A stretch of 64,000 bases of DNA from Pirellulales bacterium (GCA_028289405.1 JANQPP010000135.1:1-64000), one strand, 5' to 3'; numbered from the stretch's first letter, positions 45,312 to 54,722 are shown. The notes: generated from the letters alone by a model not told the origin. Numbers and translations are program-made.

Positions 45312-45833
45312 GTGGTCCGTTTTTTTCTGGCGGGAATCATGCAGGGCTCCCATGAAGGACCACTACTGCACGACCAGACATACCGCGCCGAAATCGAGCA
45401 ACTGCTGCGGGCCGAGTTCCCTGATGTGGAAATCTATGATCCCTTTGCCAACCACCAGGAATCGATTGGCTACGACGAGGATCTAGGCCGCGAAGTCTTT
45501 TTCTCCCACAATCGACTCTGTGCGGAGGTGGAGGTGGTGATCGCCTTCGTGCCCGAAGCCTCTATGGGCACCGCCGTTGAAATGTGGGAAGCGTATCGAC
45601 ATGGGCGGACGGTCATCACGGTTAGTCCGCTCCTCCACAATTGGTGCGTGCGGTTCTTGAGCCATGCCGTCTACGCGACCATCGAAGAATTCCAGGCAGC
45701 GTTGATCAGCGGCGAAGTCTCGGCACTCCTAGAACGCCGTGGCGTGAGCATGTCGAGATCACACGATTGTCATTCGCCATCGAAAAACCCAATCCACGAC
45801 CGCACGGAAAACCATGAAGATCGCCTATCTTGA
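45312..45833 (+). CDS. Nucleoside 2-deoxyribosyltransferase-like protein
   Basis: A 173-residue Rossmann-like protein. The start is GTG at 45312 with AAGG upstream; the open frame extends far upstream but in another gene's territory. Family features: FFLAGIMQGSHEGPLLHDQT (substrate loop), IYDPFANHQESIGYDE, the acidic catalytic-type region EDLGREVFFSHNRLCAEVEV, and VVIAFVPEASMGTAVEMWEA. This is the nucleoside 2-deoxyribosyltransferase / Nuc_deoxyrib_tr fold, though the exact reaction is uncertain. Its last 20 bases overlap the start of larC, so both are translated together. Confidence 0.82.
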   Translation: MVRFFLAGIMQGSHEGPLLHDQTYRAEIEQLLRAEFPDVEIYDPFANHQESIGYDEDLGREVFFSHNRLCAEVEVVIAFVPEASMGTAVEMWEAYRHGRTVITVSPLLHNWCVRFLSHAVYATIEEFQAALISGEVSALLERRGVSMSRSHDCHSPSKNPIHDRTENHEDRLS

Positions 45834-47010
45834 CTGCGGCAGCGGAATTAGCGGAGACATGATGCTGGGAGCGCTGGTCGACGCGGGCGCCGACATGAAG
45901 GCGATTGAAACAGGCGTCCGCTCCCTGGGCTTGGGCGAACTGGAATTGAAAACGGAAACGGTTAAGAAAAAGGGGTTTCGAGCGTTACAACTCAGTGTGA
46001 ACCATCCACCTGAGCATGCTCATCGTCATTTGCACCACATCGAGGAGATGATCGACAGGAGCAATTTGGAGGACCGCCCCAAGGATCTGGCCAAGCGGAT
46101 CTTTCGCCATCTGGGGGAAGCAGAAGCCAAAGTCCACGGCACGACATTGGAAAAAGTTCATTTCCACGAAGTCGGCGCCATCGATTCCATCGCGGATATC
46201 GTCGGTACCGCGATCGCCTGCCACCTATTGGACATCGAAGAATTTGCCTGCTCCCCAGTACCCACGGGCCAGGGAAAAATAATTATCGCGCATGGCGAAG
46301 TCTCGGTTCCCGCCCCGGCCACGGCGGAGCTATTGCGGGGCGTGCCGCTGGCACCGTCTGCGGTGAAGGTGGAGCTGACCACGCCCACCGGGGCGGCCAT
46401 CGTGGCTACCATGGTCAGCCAATTTGGGCCGTTGCCGGCGATGTCCATCGATGCCATTGGCTATGGTGCGGGCGATCGTGATTTGGAAGAACAAGCCAAC
46501 CTGCTCCGCATTCTGATCGGAATACCCAGCGAGTCGCCAGACCTGGAACGGTTGTGGATGGTGGAGACAAATCTGGATGACAGTCCGGGCGAATTCGTGG
46601 GACACGCGCTCGCCAAGTTGTGGGAAATTGGCGTGTTGGACGCGGTGACTTCTCCGGTTGCCATGAAGAAAGGACGGCCCGGAGTGACCCTTTCGGTCCT
46701 ATGCCAGGAAGCCGAGATTCCGCGCGTGGAGGAAGTTCTGTTCCGAGAAACGACCACGCTGGGCATCAAGAGATGGCCCGTGCTGCGACGCCGCTTGCGG
46801 CGAGAAACTCATCATGTTGCCACGCCGCCTTGGGGAGAAGTGAGTGGAACTCTCTGTTGGCCCGATGGCGTCACGGCTCGCTTCGCGCCGGAATACGAAT
46901 CTTGTCTGCGCGTGGCGAACGAACATGGTGTGCCACTACCCCGCGTGTACGAGGAAGCCCTACGGGCGTTCAACCCGAGCCAGGCCGTTTCTCCGAATGC
47001 TCATGAATAG
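45814..47010 (+). CDS. larC: Nickel pincer cofactor biosynthesis protein LarC
   Basis: A 398-residue CTP-dependent nickel insertase of the DUF111 family. Seen: YLDCGSGISGDMMLGALVDA, VHFHEVGAIDSIADIVGTAI, VPTGQGKIIIAHGEVSVPAP and LTTPTGAAIVATMV in the first half, and METNLDDSPGEFVGHALAKL-type sequence plus PVAMKKGRPGVTLSVLC in the second. LarC inserts nickel into the pincer cofactor of lactate racemase LarA. In Lactobacillus the two halves are joined by ribosomal frameshifting; here they are one frame. LarA, LarB and LarE are absent from the window. Confidence 0.94.
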   Translation: MKIAYLDCGSGISGDMMLGALVDAGADMKAIETGVRSLGLGELELKTETVKKKGFRALQLSVNHPPEHAHRHLHHIEEMIDRSNLEDRPKDLAKRIFRHLGEAEAKVHGTTLEKVHFHEVGAIDSIADIVGTAIACHLLDIEEFACSPVPTGQGKIIIAHGEVSVPAPATAELLRGVPLAPSAVKVELTTPTGAAIVATMVSQFGPLPAMSIDAIGYGAGDRDLEEQANLLRILIGIPSESPDLERLWMVETNLDDSPGEFVGHALAKLWEIGVLDAVTSPVAMKKGRPGVTLSVLCQEAEIPRVEEVLFRETTTLGIKRWPVLRRRLRRETHHVATPPWGEVSGTLCWPDGVTARFAPEYESCLRVANEHGVPLPRVYEEALRAFNPSQAVSPNAHE

Positions 47011-47206
47011 CGTGCCGAATTGTTTTAGGCATCCGTAATCTTGATATTTCCCTCGGAAAACTGGCGTTTGGGACATTCCTCGGAATCGCTACGATTTACC
47101 ATGTTCTCCAAGGCACTCTGGGTGATTTACCCGTTCGCCTGGATCTCCGCACGGAGGAATTCCGACCTCACTTCATGGTAAATCATGTTTTGAATTCGCG
47201 AGCGTC

Positions 47207-47614
47207 ATGTTCTTGTTCGCCAACAATCTGGGTTCGTGGGGCGTGGTTGCCGGCATTCTCATCGTGACGATGACGTTGCTAAGACGTGGAATCCGCTACC
47301 GGCGGACCGGCAAGTCCACCAAGCGTGCTGAAAATCGGCGTCTGGCCCACGCGACTTCCTCGGCATCGCATGAGATGGACCGCTGGGAAGTCCACATGCA
47401 TGAAACAGCCCGCGATCTTAGCGCCCAGCTTGATAGCAAAATGGTCGCCTTGCAGCATGTGATCCGCTTGGCGGAGGAACGATCTGCCCGTTTGGAAGAG
47501 CTGCTCATACAGCTGAAAGCCGTCTCGCCAACACGATCTAATCTTCACGATGACGAAGACGCTGTGTCCGCCTCCGAGGAAAGCCGGCCAAGTGGAGCCG
47601 CCGGTTCGGGCTGA
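47207..47614 (+). CDS. Small membrane-anchored coiled-coil protein, unknown
   Basis: A 135-residue protein with a membrane segment (residues about 9-25, SWGVVAGILIVTMTLL), a basic stretch, and a helical region from about 60 to 105 (ALQHVIRLAEERSARLEELL) that could form a coiled coil. The C-terminal 25 residues are acidic and disordered. Its 3' end overlaps the bioB 3' end by 70 bases on the other strand; the last residues may be a weak part of the gene. No family recognised. Confidence 0.65.
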   Translation: MFLFANNLGSWGVVAGILIVTMTLLRRGIRYRRTGKSTKRAENRRLAHATSSASHEMDRWEVHMHETARDLSAQLDSKMVALQHVIRLAEERSARLEELLIQLKAVSPTRSNLHDDEDAVSASEESRPSGAAGSG

Positions 47615-48615
47615 CGCACGATTCGGAAGCCCAAGTCTTCGATCATCGCATAGTCTTCCCGAGGTGGCTGGCCCTGAGTCGTAAGATAATCTCCCACGAA
47701 AATCGAGTTCGCGGCGAACAACCCCAAGGGTTGTAGGCTGCGTAGGTGCATTTCGCGTCCTCCGGCAATGCGGATCTCGGAATCGCGATTGGCGTAGCGG
47801 AATAGGCACAGCACTCGCAAGCAGTGGCGAGGTGTTAAGGTGCGGATGCCTTCCAACGGAGTGCCATCAATAGGATTCAGAAAGTTCACGGGAATCGATT
47901 CGGCACGAAGTCGGCGAAGCTCCAAAGCCATGTCAACAATATCCCGATCCGCTTCTCCCATACCCACGATGCCGCCGGAGCACATTTCCAGGCCCGCATT
48001 TCTCACCGCGTGCAAGGTGTCCAGGCGATCTTGATACGAGTGCGTGCTACAAATCTCTCCGTAATGGTCGCGTCCCGTGTTCAAGTTGTGGTTCACACGG
48101 TCCACGCCACACTCTTTCAATTGGCGCGCTTGTTCGTCCGTCAACAGCCCCAGGCAGGCACAGATTTTCAGCGGAAACTGCTCCTTAATACGTGGCACCA
48201 ACGTGGTGATGGCAGCCATCTCCCGCTCGGACGGCCCCCGTGCCGAGATCACGATACAGTAGGTCTTCGCCTGGCGTTCATAGGCCATTCTGGCCCCGTC
48301 CAGCAGCTTTTTTTCATTCAGTAAGTTGTAGCGGGGAATTTCCGCCTCGGAGACTTTCGATTGCGAGCAATAGGAACAATCCTCCGGACAGAGGCCGCTT
48401 TTGGCGTTCATCAGCAAATAGAGCTGGACGTCATTCCCGAAATACTCGCGACGCAAGCGGTAGGCGCCAGAAAGCAGGGATAACACTTCTTCATCTGGGG
48501 ACTGGAGTATCCCGAGCCCTTCTTCCGGAGTGAGCTCTCTTCCCTTGAGGAGTTCATCCGCCAGGCGGTCCCAAGGTGAGTTAGTGAATGGTGTCCCGTG
48601 TTGAGTATGAATCAT
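47545..48615 (-). CDS. bioB: Biotin synthase
   Basis: Radical SAM enzyme that inserts sulfur into dethiobiotin. The 356-residue protein has the cluster motif SGLCPEDCSYCSQS (C76, C80, C83) and the later motifs VNHNLNTGRDHYGEICST and MCSGGIVGMGE, plus FLNPIDGTPLEG. The ATG at 48615 is preceded by a purine-rich stretch. No other biotin gene lies beside it. Confidence 0.97.
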   Translation of the reverse strand: MIHTQHGTPFTNSPWDRLADELLKGRELTPEEGLGILQSPDEEVLSLLSGAYRLRREYFGNDVQLYLLMNAKSGLCPEDCSYCSQSKVSEAEIPRYNLLNEKKLLDGARMAYERQAKTYCIVISARGPSEREMAAITTLVPRIKEQFPLKICACLGLLTDEQARQLKECGVDRVNHNLNTGRDHYGEICSTHSYQDRLDTLHAVRNAGLEMCSGGIVGMGEADRDIVDMALELRRLRAESIPVNFLNPIDGTPLEGIRTLTPRHCLRVLCLFRYANRDSEIRIAGGREMHLRSLQPLGLFAANSIFVGDYLTTQGQPPREDYAMIEDLGFRIVRQPEPAAPLGRLSSEADTASSSS

Positions 48616-48862
48616 TCCGTCGCTCCAGCATGCGGCGTGCGAAACGCCCCGTCTCGGCCCCTTCGAAAGTCAGAATTTGCCCGATAGTAGGATCTACGGA
48701 GGACCCTCCGGCGTCAATGAGGAAGGAAAAGAGCGGGCCGAACCTGGACGATAATCAGCCAGGAGAAGCTAAACGCGCCCAGCCCCGGCTTTTCGTTTGG
48801 CGTGACCAATCCGCGGCATTTTGTGACGAAGATTCCAACGTTTCCGGATCCCCATCGCACCC

Positions 48863-49564
48863 ATGTTCCGGCACACCTTTCTATTCGTCGTGTTACTGGG
48901 CTTGGCTTTTGCCATACCGTATGGATCGAGCCGTTGGCCCGATATCCGTGAGAAGTTGCCGGAAATCCCCTGGTGGAGCGAGTCAGCCGGTGACGACGAA
49001 AAGTCTTGGGGTACGGAGGATTTCTTCGCGGGAAGTTATTCCCTTTTCGGTGATGCGGATGAGGAATCACTGGCCGTAACGACCGCCAAGCCGGCAGACT
49101 CCGTCAGGCCGCGCACCTATCGGCTAGAGGAAGTGCTCCGCTTCGACATGCCTCCGGCCGAGGTGCTGTCCCGCTGGCCAAGAGTCGTTACACGTCTGGC
49201 GAGCCTCGATTTGCAAGGCTTACGCGTGCCCCTGGTGAGTGGGAAGGGACCGGAGGACGTCGCCGGCTCGCTAACGTACTACTTTGATAACCAACAAAAG
49301 CTACAGCGATTGGCTCTGCGGGGACACACGGGCGATACCCGGCGGCTGGTGAACCTGGTGGTCAAACGTTTCGGCTTCCAGCGACATCCCTCGACCGACC
49401 CACATCTTCACCTTTTCCAGGTGCGTTGGAATGGAGAGCCGCGCGGCCAGTTGTGGATTCAGGCCGCCGACATCGTGGATGCCGCCGACCCTTTGGCCCG
49501 GTTTGAAGTGAAATTGACGGTGGATCGGCCCAGCAGTTTCTCACCTTATCGTCCTGGCAAATAG
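48863..49564 (+). CDS. Membrane-anchored protein, unknown
   Basis: A 233-residue protein with an N-terminal hydrophobic segment (residues 4-20, HTFLFVVLLGLAFAIPY), an acidic linker, and a C-terminal domain of about 150 residues with alternating strands (YRLEEVLRFDMPPAEVLSRW, then DVAGSLTYYFDNQQKLQRLA). This appears conserved in style with planctomycete hypothetical proteins, but I know of no name for it. No neighbours suggest a role. Confidence 0.7.
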   Translation: MFRHTFLFVVLLGLAFAIPYGSSRWPDIREKLPEIPWWSESAGDDEKSWGTEDFFAGSYSLFGDADEESLAVTTAKPADSVRPRTYRLEEVLRFDMPPAEVLSRWPRVVTRLASLDLQGLRVPLVSGKGPEDVAGSLTYYFDNQQKLQRLALRGHTGDTRRLVNLVVKRFGFQRHPSTDPHLHLFQVRWNGEPRGQLWIQAADIVDAADPLARFEVKLTVDRPSSFSPYRPGK

Positions 49565-50031
49565 AGGAGATAGCGGCGCCTGTTGTCCCGAGTGTGAACT
49601 GCGATTGACGTTGCCGTTTCCGCAATGGTTCATGGCTAATTCTTCGCTTTTTTCAAGCGGAATCGCGGTCTGAACACGGATATGAATTTTCGCCGCGGCA
49701 TTTCGGAATCCTCTTCCTCAATCCGTGAAGATCCCGAAATCACCCAAGTCCGCGTATTCTTTTCGATTCCAAGTTGCTTCAAAGATGCGTCATCACTACG
49801 ATGTTCGCTACACTGGAGCGTGTTGCGCGGACGTGCGACGTTTAGCGGCATGGTAATTCACCAGCCGACGTGAGCAAAAATCCGCTGCAAGGTGTGACGA
49901 AACACGCGCTGAAATTGAACTGTAAAGCGGCATGTCCGCCGTGAGGCCGGATCGTGAAGTAAGGAATACCGTGACCGCCTCGAGGGACTGCCACGGGGCA
50001 TGCGGAACTGACTTGATCAGGGGGAAAACTT
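49565..50031. other. Intergenic region
   Basis: A 467-base gap before the gmd gene. A 71-codon minus-strand frame (49636-49851) and its antisense have no domain and poor codon bias; I do not call them. A gmd promoter presumably lies in the last 150 bases. No hairpin or repeat stands out. Confidence 0.5.
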
Positions 50032-51024
50032 ATGGCCGAGCGACGGGCCTTGATAACGGGGATCACGGGACAGGACGGATCATATTTGGCCGAGTTCTTG
50101 TTGGGACAAGGCTACCAGGTCTTTGGGTTGGCCCGCCGCCGCTCGACGGACTCGTTCGATAACATTGCTCACATTCTTGATCAGATTGAATTGATCACGG
50201 GCGACCTAGCGGATTCCTCCTCGCTATTTCGTGCCATGGAGCGGGCACAACCTCACGAAATCTACAATTTGGCGGCCCAGTCGTTCGTCAAGAGCAGTTG
50301 GGAACTTCCCGAAATGACGGGTGACGTCACCGGCATTGGCGTGACGCGGCTGCTCGAGTCCATGCGTGTGGTGTGCCCTTCCGCTAGATTTTATCAGGCC
50401 AGCAGTTCGGAGATGTTCGGCCTGAGCGAGGAGTGTCCTCAGAATGAAAAGACTCCGTTTCATCCACGGAGCCCCTATGCCGTGGCGAAAGTGTACGGTC
50501 ATTGGAGCACCGTGAATTACCGGGAAAGCTACGGCCTTTTCGCTTGTTGCGGCATTCTATTCAATCATGAGTCGCCGAGGCGAGGATTAGAGTTCGTCAC
50601 GAGAAAAGTGGCCCACGCCGTCGCCCGGATCAAATTGGGGCTCAGTGATCGGCTCCCCTTGGGCAACCTTGATGCACGTCGGGATTGGGGATTCGCGGGA
50701 GAGTATGTCGTCGCCATGTGGCGCATGCTGCAACAGGATGAGCCGGAGGATTTCGTGATCGGAACCGGCGAGGACTACAGCGTCCGCGACCTTGTGGAAG
50801 CCGCCTTTTCGTACGTGGATCTCGATTGGCAAGACTACGTTACACAAGATGAGCGGTTCATGCGGCCTGCCGAGGTGCCTCGCCTGCTCGCGGACTGCAC
50901 GCGATCGCAAAAAAGGCTTGAGTGGAATCCACAAGTCCGCTTCCAGGATTTGGTCGAAATGATGGTACAAGCCGAGCTTGAGCGCCTCAACAACAGCAAA
51001 AAACCCGAAGATGCCACGATCTGA
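50032..51024 (+). CDS. gmd: GDP-mannose 4,6-dehydratase
   Basis: Converts GDP-mannose to GDP-4-keto-6-deoxymannose, the precursor of GDP-fucose, GDP-rhamnose and related sugars. The 330-residue SDR-fold protein opens with ALITGITGQDGSYLAEFLL (NADP site), has SSSEMFGLSEECPQNEKTPF and SPYAVAKVYGHWSTVNYRES with the YxxxK catalytic pair, and the GILFNHESPRRGLEFVTRKV segment typical of GMD. The C-terminal substrate loop DERFMRPAEVPRLLADC is conserved. No fcl or rmd gene follows, so the product is unknown. Confidence 0.95.
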   Translation: MAERRALITGITGQDGSYLAEFLLGQGYQVFGLARRRSTDSFDNIAHILDQIELITGDLADSSSLFRAMERAQPHEIYNLAAQSFVKSSWELPEMTGDVTGIGVTRLLESMRVVCPSARFYQASSSEMFGLSEECPQNEKTPFHPRSPYAVAKVYGHWSTVNYRESYGLFACCGILFNHESPRRGLEFVTRKVAHAVARIKLGLSDRLPLGNLDARRDWGFAGEYVVAMWRMLQQDEPEDFVIGTGEDYSVRDLVEAAFSYVDLDWQDYVTQDERFMRPAEVPRLLADCTRSQKRLEWNPQVRFQDLVEMMVQAELERLNNSKKPEDATI

Positions 51025-51048
51025 TCCAAGAAAGGGACGCCCTTCGCC

Positions 51049-52044
51049 ATGGGTGGCCGGCCTACCGAAAACCAACGCGGTTTAGAGCCGATAACTCATG
51101 AGCCAACGATCGCCCGTCTTCCTGAGGAACGGCGGCTTGAAGCGCTCCACTGTCTTTTTTCGCACATTGGCGAAGGCGACCGTCTAGCGGTGATCGAGGA
51201 TTTTCTCTCCGAGTTCCAGCGATTCAAATTTAGCTGGGATGGACTGCTCGGAGTATTCGATCGCGATCAAGTACTGGGCGTCGGATGGACGCAAATCCAT
51301 GCTGGCCACACGGCAGCTCTGGCATATCCGCGTTTCCTTGAGCGCTCCGCGGAGACCATGTCTCGTCGGCTGCTCGATGCCGGGTTGCAATTCTCACAAC
51401 GTCAGCAGGCCCGGTTCGCGCAGTGCGTACTGGAAACGCACGACTCTGATCAAGCGAGTACCCTCGAAAGCGTAGGATTTCTACACGCCGCAGAATTGGT
51501 TTTTTTGGTTTGTGGCCAAGATCAGTTCGCGGATAAAGCTCCCGCAACCGATTTTCTTTGGGAATCCGTCTTAGGTGTCCAAACATCCCGGCTCGCGCAG
51601 GTCGTACAACGAACCTACGTGGAGACCCTCGATTGTCCTTTGCTTAATGGGTGGCGGGAGGCGGACGATGTTGTCGAAGGATATCTGCAAGCCAGCCTCG
51701 GGCGGACGGAAAATTGGTGGTTGCTGAAGTCGCCCACTGGAGACTTGGGATGCTTGCTGCTTTCGGAACACGTGGATGAGCGGCGGATGGAGCTGTTGTA
51801 TATGGGGCTAGTTCCCGAGGCACGGGGCCGAAACCTGGGGATGCTACTAGTGCGGTTCGCCCAATGGCAGGCCCGGCAGCGTGGAATGAAAGAAATCGTG
51901 TTGGCCTGCGATGGCAAAAATCAGCCCGCGCTCAGCACGTACCAAACCGCGGGCTTTCAATCTTGGGGCCACCGGCACGTGTTTTTGCGCCGACTGACGC
52001 AGGATGGCTTGCCGCGGATGTCAAGTCCGGAATTCCCGAGGTAG
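51049..52044 (+). CDS. GNAT-family N-acetyltransferase
   Basis: A 331-residue acetyltransferase-type protein, possibly with two GNAT halves. The C-terminal half is the clearer: LLYMGLVPEARGRNLGMLLV (the acetyl-CoA motif A) and LACDGKNQPALSTYQTAGFQ. The N-terminal half (LEALHCLFSHIGEGDRLAVI) may be a degenerate GNAT domain. Starts 24 bases past the gmd stop, so the two may be co-transcribed. Substrate unknown. Confidence 0.84.
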   Translation: MGGRPTENQRGLEPITHEPTIARLPEERRLEALHCLFSHIGEGDRLAVIEDFLSEFQRFKFSWDGLLGVFDRDQVLGVGWTQIHAGHTAALAYPRFLERSAETMSRRLLDAGLQFSQRQQARFAQCVLETHDSDQASTLESVGFLHAAELVFLVCGQDQFADKAPATDFLWESVLGVQTSRLAQVVQRTYVETLDCPLLNGWREADDVVEGYLQASLGRTENWWLLKSPTGDLGCLLLSEHVDERRMELLYMGLVPEARGRNLGMLLVRFAQWQARQRGMKEIVLACDGKNQPALSTYQTAGFQSWGHRHVFLRRLTQDGLPRMSSPEFPR

Positions 52045-52441
52045 CCGTAACGCTTTGGGTAATAACGGCTTCGTATGAATATTCGCCTCTGCCCCGCATG
52101 CGTGAATTTCCCTGTGACAGGTTTTCCACGCCCGGCAAGGACCGCCAGAAAAATTTTTTTGACACCGCACCTTTTTGCTAGGACCCGTGATTCTCGGGAA
52201 TTCACGGCCCAGGGTGCATGACAACGTCAAAAATCATGACGGGCGGTTCAATCCCACGCTTTGACAGGGTCGCCGCGCCTCATAAAATCGGCTCCCTGGG
52301 TGACAATGAAGTTTGCCAGATGGCTGCCATTCGGCGGTCATCGTCTCTGCACGTGGCGCGGTCGGGCCTATGTTCGCGCATGCTCGCGACATGCATCACC
52401 GCACATCACGGGGGGATTGTGCGCGGAGAGGATGGTCCGGA
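52045..52441. other. Region upstream of the dnaA-like gene
   Basis: A 397-base non-coding stretch before the dnaA-like gene. It holds one TTTTCCACG sequence (52121-52129) close to the DnaA-box consensus, an imperfect inverted repeat at 52185-52207, and an isolated TTGACA at 52159. A cluster of TTATCCACA boxes and an AT-rich unwinding element are not seen, so I do not call an origin. Confidence 0.45.
52185..52207. repeat. Imperfect inverted repeat upstream of the dnaA-like gene
   Basis: CCGTGA (52185-52190) pairs with TCACGG (52202-52207), and the inner TTC/GAA (52191-52193 / 52198-52200) also pairs. It lies 235 bases before the GTG start. Possible operator; low support. Confidence 0.3.
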
Positions 52442-53842
52442 GTGGAATTACGCGATAAGGACGTCGTGGCGGCGTTTCGTCTGAAGTTGTCGGAATTGCT
52501 GGGAGAAGACCGATTCGAGTTGTGGTTTAAGGACCAAACTCAGATCGATTGGCAAGACAAGATTTTGCGAGTGGAGGCGCAGAGCCCCTTCATTTGTCAG
52601 TGGCTGCGCGCCAATTTCGCCACGGAAATCGAAGCGGCATGCGTGCATGTTTTTGGCGCGCCTCAACGGGTCGTGTTTCGCACGGCGGAGCCCATTCTCG
52701 CCGAGGCCCTCCCGCCGGATGCAGAAGACCGGCGAACTGCTAGCCTGCCCGGCCCGGAAGTGGACGATTCTACCCTCAGCAACCGCAAGGAATGCGGCCG
52801 GTCAAGCTCTTTCTGTCGATGCCTGGAGGATATCGTCGTCGGTGAGAGCAATCGTCTCGCGGTAACTTCGATCCGCATGGCCTCGGAGAAATGGGGAGGC
52901 GGGTCTCCGTTCTTGGTCCATGGCCCCACGGGCTTGGGGAAAACTCATTTGCTGCAAGCATTGCAGGCAGCCGTGCGGGAGAAGCATGCTGGGCTCAGGG
53001 CGTTGTATCTCTCGGCAGAGCAGTTCACGGACCATTTTTTGGAAGCTCTACGAGGAAGCGGTCTACCTAGCTTCCGCCGTAAGCACCGGGGAACCGATCT
53101 TTTGCTGCTGGACAATCTGGAATTCTTGTCCCGAAAAACGGCGACCTTGGAAGAGCTAGCCCAGACAGTGGAAGATTTGCATCGCCGAGGCAAGCAAGTT
53201 GCCTTCGCTTCCTCGGTGGCACCGGAGCAATTGGAAGGAATTAGTCCTGAGTTCCTTGCCAGGTTGCGCGGAGGATTATTCTGCGAATTACAACCGCCTG
53301 AATTCGCGATGCGACGCGAGATCGCCCGGCGTATGGCCGCGCGCCGAAGCTTGGAGATCGAAGGAGATGTATTGGACTACGTGGCCGCCAATTTCACCCG
53401 GCATGCCCGAGAAATCTCTGGCGCGCTGTTTCGCTTGCAAGCCGCATCGCTGGCAAAACAGCAACCGATCACGCTGAGTCTCGCCGAACGGGTGCTGGCT
53501 GACCTGGTCAACTCCGCCTCGCGTGAAGTCGAACTGCCCGAAATTGAAAGAGCGGTTTGCAAAGTATTCGGCTTGAGCAGGCAAAGCCTCCAATCAAATT
53601 GTAAGAGCCGTGCCGTCAGCCATCCGCGGATGCTCGCCATGTGGCTCGCGCGTAAATACACTCGTGCCGCGTTGAGCGAGATCGGTGACTACTTCGGAAA
53701 ACGTAGCCACAGTACGGTGATTTCGGCGGAGAAGAAGGTTGGCGACTGGATGGACCACGGCAAATCCATGAACTGCGGTAGCAAGTCACGTCAGATTCGC
53801 GACGCGGTCCAGGAAATCGAACAAGCCTTGCAAATTGGGTGA
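52442..53842 (+). CDS. dnaA: Divergent DnaA-like replication initiator protein
   Basis: A 466-residue DnaA-family AAA+ protein starting at GTG (52442), with CCGGA a few bases before. Domain I is residues 1-80; AAA+ Walker A is GPTGLGKTHL (about 161-168), but Walker B reads LLLLDN, replacing the usual second Asp by Asn (about 225). The domain IV signature reads FGKRSHSTVISA against the canonical FGGRDHTTV, so the box-contacting D is Ser. Core fold and arginine-type residues otherwise look intact. Planctomycetes can carry several dnaA copies; this may be a paralogue rather than the main initiator. No dnaN follows; rplY lies 254 bases downstream. Confidence 0.85.
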   Translation: MELRDKDVVAAFRLKLSELLGEDRFELWFKDQTQIDWQDKILRVEAQSPFICQWLRANFATEIEAACVHVFGAPQRVVFRTAEPILAEALPPDAEDRRTASLPGPEVDDSTLSNRKECGRSSSFCRCLEDIVVGESNRLAVTSIRMASEKWGGGSPFLVHGPTGLGKTHLLQALQAAVREKHAGLRALYLSAEQFTDHFLEALRGSGLPSFRRKHRGTDLLLLDNLEFLSRKTATLEELAQTVEDLHRRGKQVAFASSVAPEQLEGISPEFLARLRGGLFCELQPPEFAMRREIARRMAARRSLEIEGDVLDYVAANFTRHAREISGALFRLQAASLAKQQPITLSLAERVLADLVNSASREVELPEIERAVCKVFGLSRQSLQSNCKSRAVSHPRMLAMWLARKYTRAALSEIGDYFGKRSHSTVISAEKKVGDWMDHGKSMNCGSKSRQIRDAVQEIEQALQIG

Positions 53843-54095
53843 ATTCGGATGCGTACGTTCAACCCTTCCAATGATCGCCGCGCGGTTTGCCTCGGGATTG
53901 ACGCCGAAGCCTGTTCTAAGTCGTTCCGAGGTTGGGGTTGAAATCTTCGCAAAAACGTCGAAAATGACGTGCTTCGACTTTCCAGCCTCCTTCATGGTGG
54001 ATGTGCAGGTGAGCCGGAATGTGGAGGGTCTTGAAACAGCTCGGCGTGAGTGGCACTTAGTCATCCACGCAACATAAAAGCGGAGAAATTTGCTC

Positions 54096-54722
54096 GTGGA
54101 AAGCCTGCAAGTCGAGAAACGGGACGGCACCGGCAAGAAACATGCCAAGCGGTTGCGCGAAACCGGCAAAATTCCCGCCAATATTTACGGACATGGGGAG
54201 AAAAATGTCAACGTGACGGTCGCGACCGATGCCATGCAGGCGGCCGTTCGGCATGGTGCCCAACTGATCAAATTGCAGGGAGCGGTTCGTACCTCGGCGC
54301 TAATCCGCGAAATTCAATGGGACCCGTTCGGTAATGACATCTTGCATGTGGATTTCACACGTGTCTCCACCCATGAGCGGATTACAGTTACCGTTCCCGT
54401 GGAACTTCGCGGGGATGCTCCAGGAACGCACGAAGGCGGTACGCTGGATCACCTGATTCACCAGCTCGAGGTGGAATGCGAAGCGGGAAGCATTCCCGAA
54501 TCTTTGCAGCTTTCGATCAATGACCTGCATATCGGCCAATCATTGACGGTGGCCGATTTGCCGATTCCCGAGGGAGTGACGGCACAACTCTCTTCCGAAA
54601 CGCCGGTCGTGCAATGCATGGAGAAAGTTGTCACGGAAGAGGAAGAACTAGCACCCGCCTCGGCGGACGAACCCGAAATCATCGGTCGCCAGGCCGAAGA
54701 GGAAGAGGAAACCAACGAATAG
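54096..54722 (+). CDS. rplY: Large ribosomal subunit protein bL25 (CTC type)
   Basis: The 208-residue, two-domain form of L25 related to general stress protein CTC, which binds 5S rRNA. The N-terminal part (RLRETGKIPANIYGHGEKNV) is the L25 core and the C-terminal beta domain (VPVELRGDAPGTHEGG) the CTC extension; an acidic tail closes it. GTG at 54096 was chosen since it gives the usual short start before VEKR; a TTG at 54090 is an alternative, GGAG (54082-54085) serving either. Pth follows 32 bases downstream, a common pairing. Confidence 0.94.
   Translation: MESLQVEKRDGTGKKHAKRLRETGKIPANIYGHGEKNVNVTVATDAMQAAVRHGAQLIKLQGAVRTSALIREIQWDPFGNDILHVDFTRVSTHERITVTVPVELRGDAPGTHEGGTLDHLIHQLEVECEAGSIPESLQLSINDLHIGQSLTVADLPIPEGVTAQLSSETPVVQCMEKVVTEEEELAPASADEPEIIGRQAEEEEETNE

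Noticed and set aside
49636..49851. A 71-codon minus-strand frame before gmd
   Set aside because: No domain, no ribosome site of note, and a similar-sized frame exists on the other strand.
52045..52441. Replication origin beside the dnaA-like gene
   Set aside because: Only one weak DnaA-box-like sequence, no AT-rich unwinding element, no dnaN neighbour.
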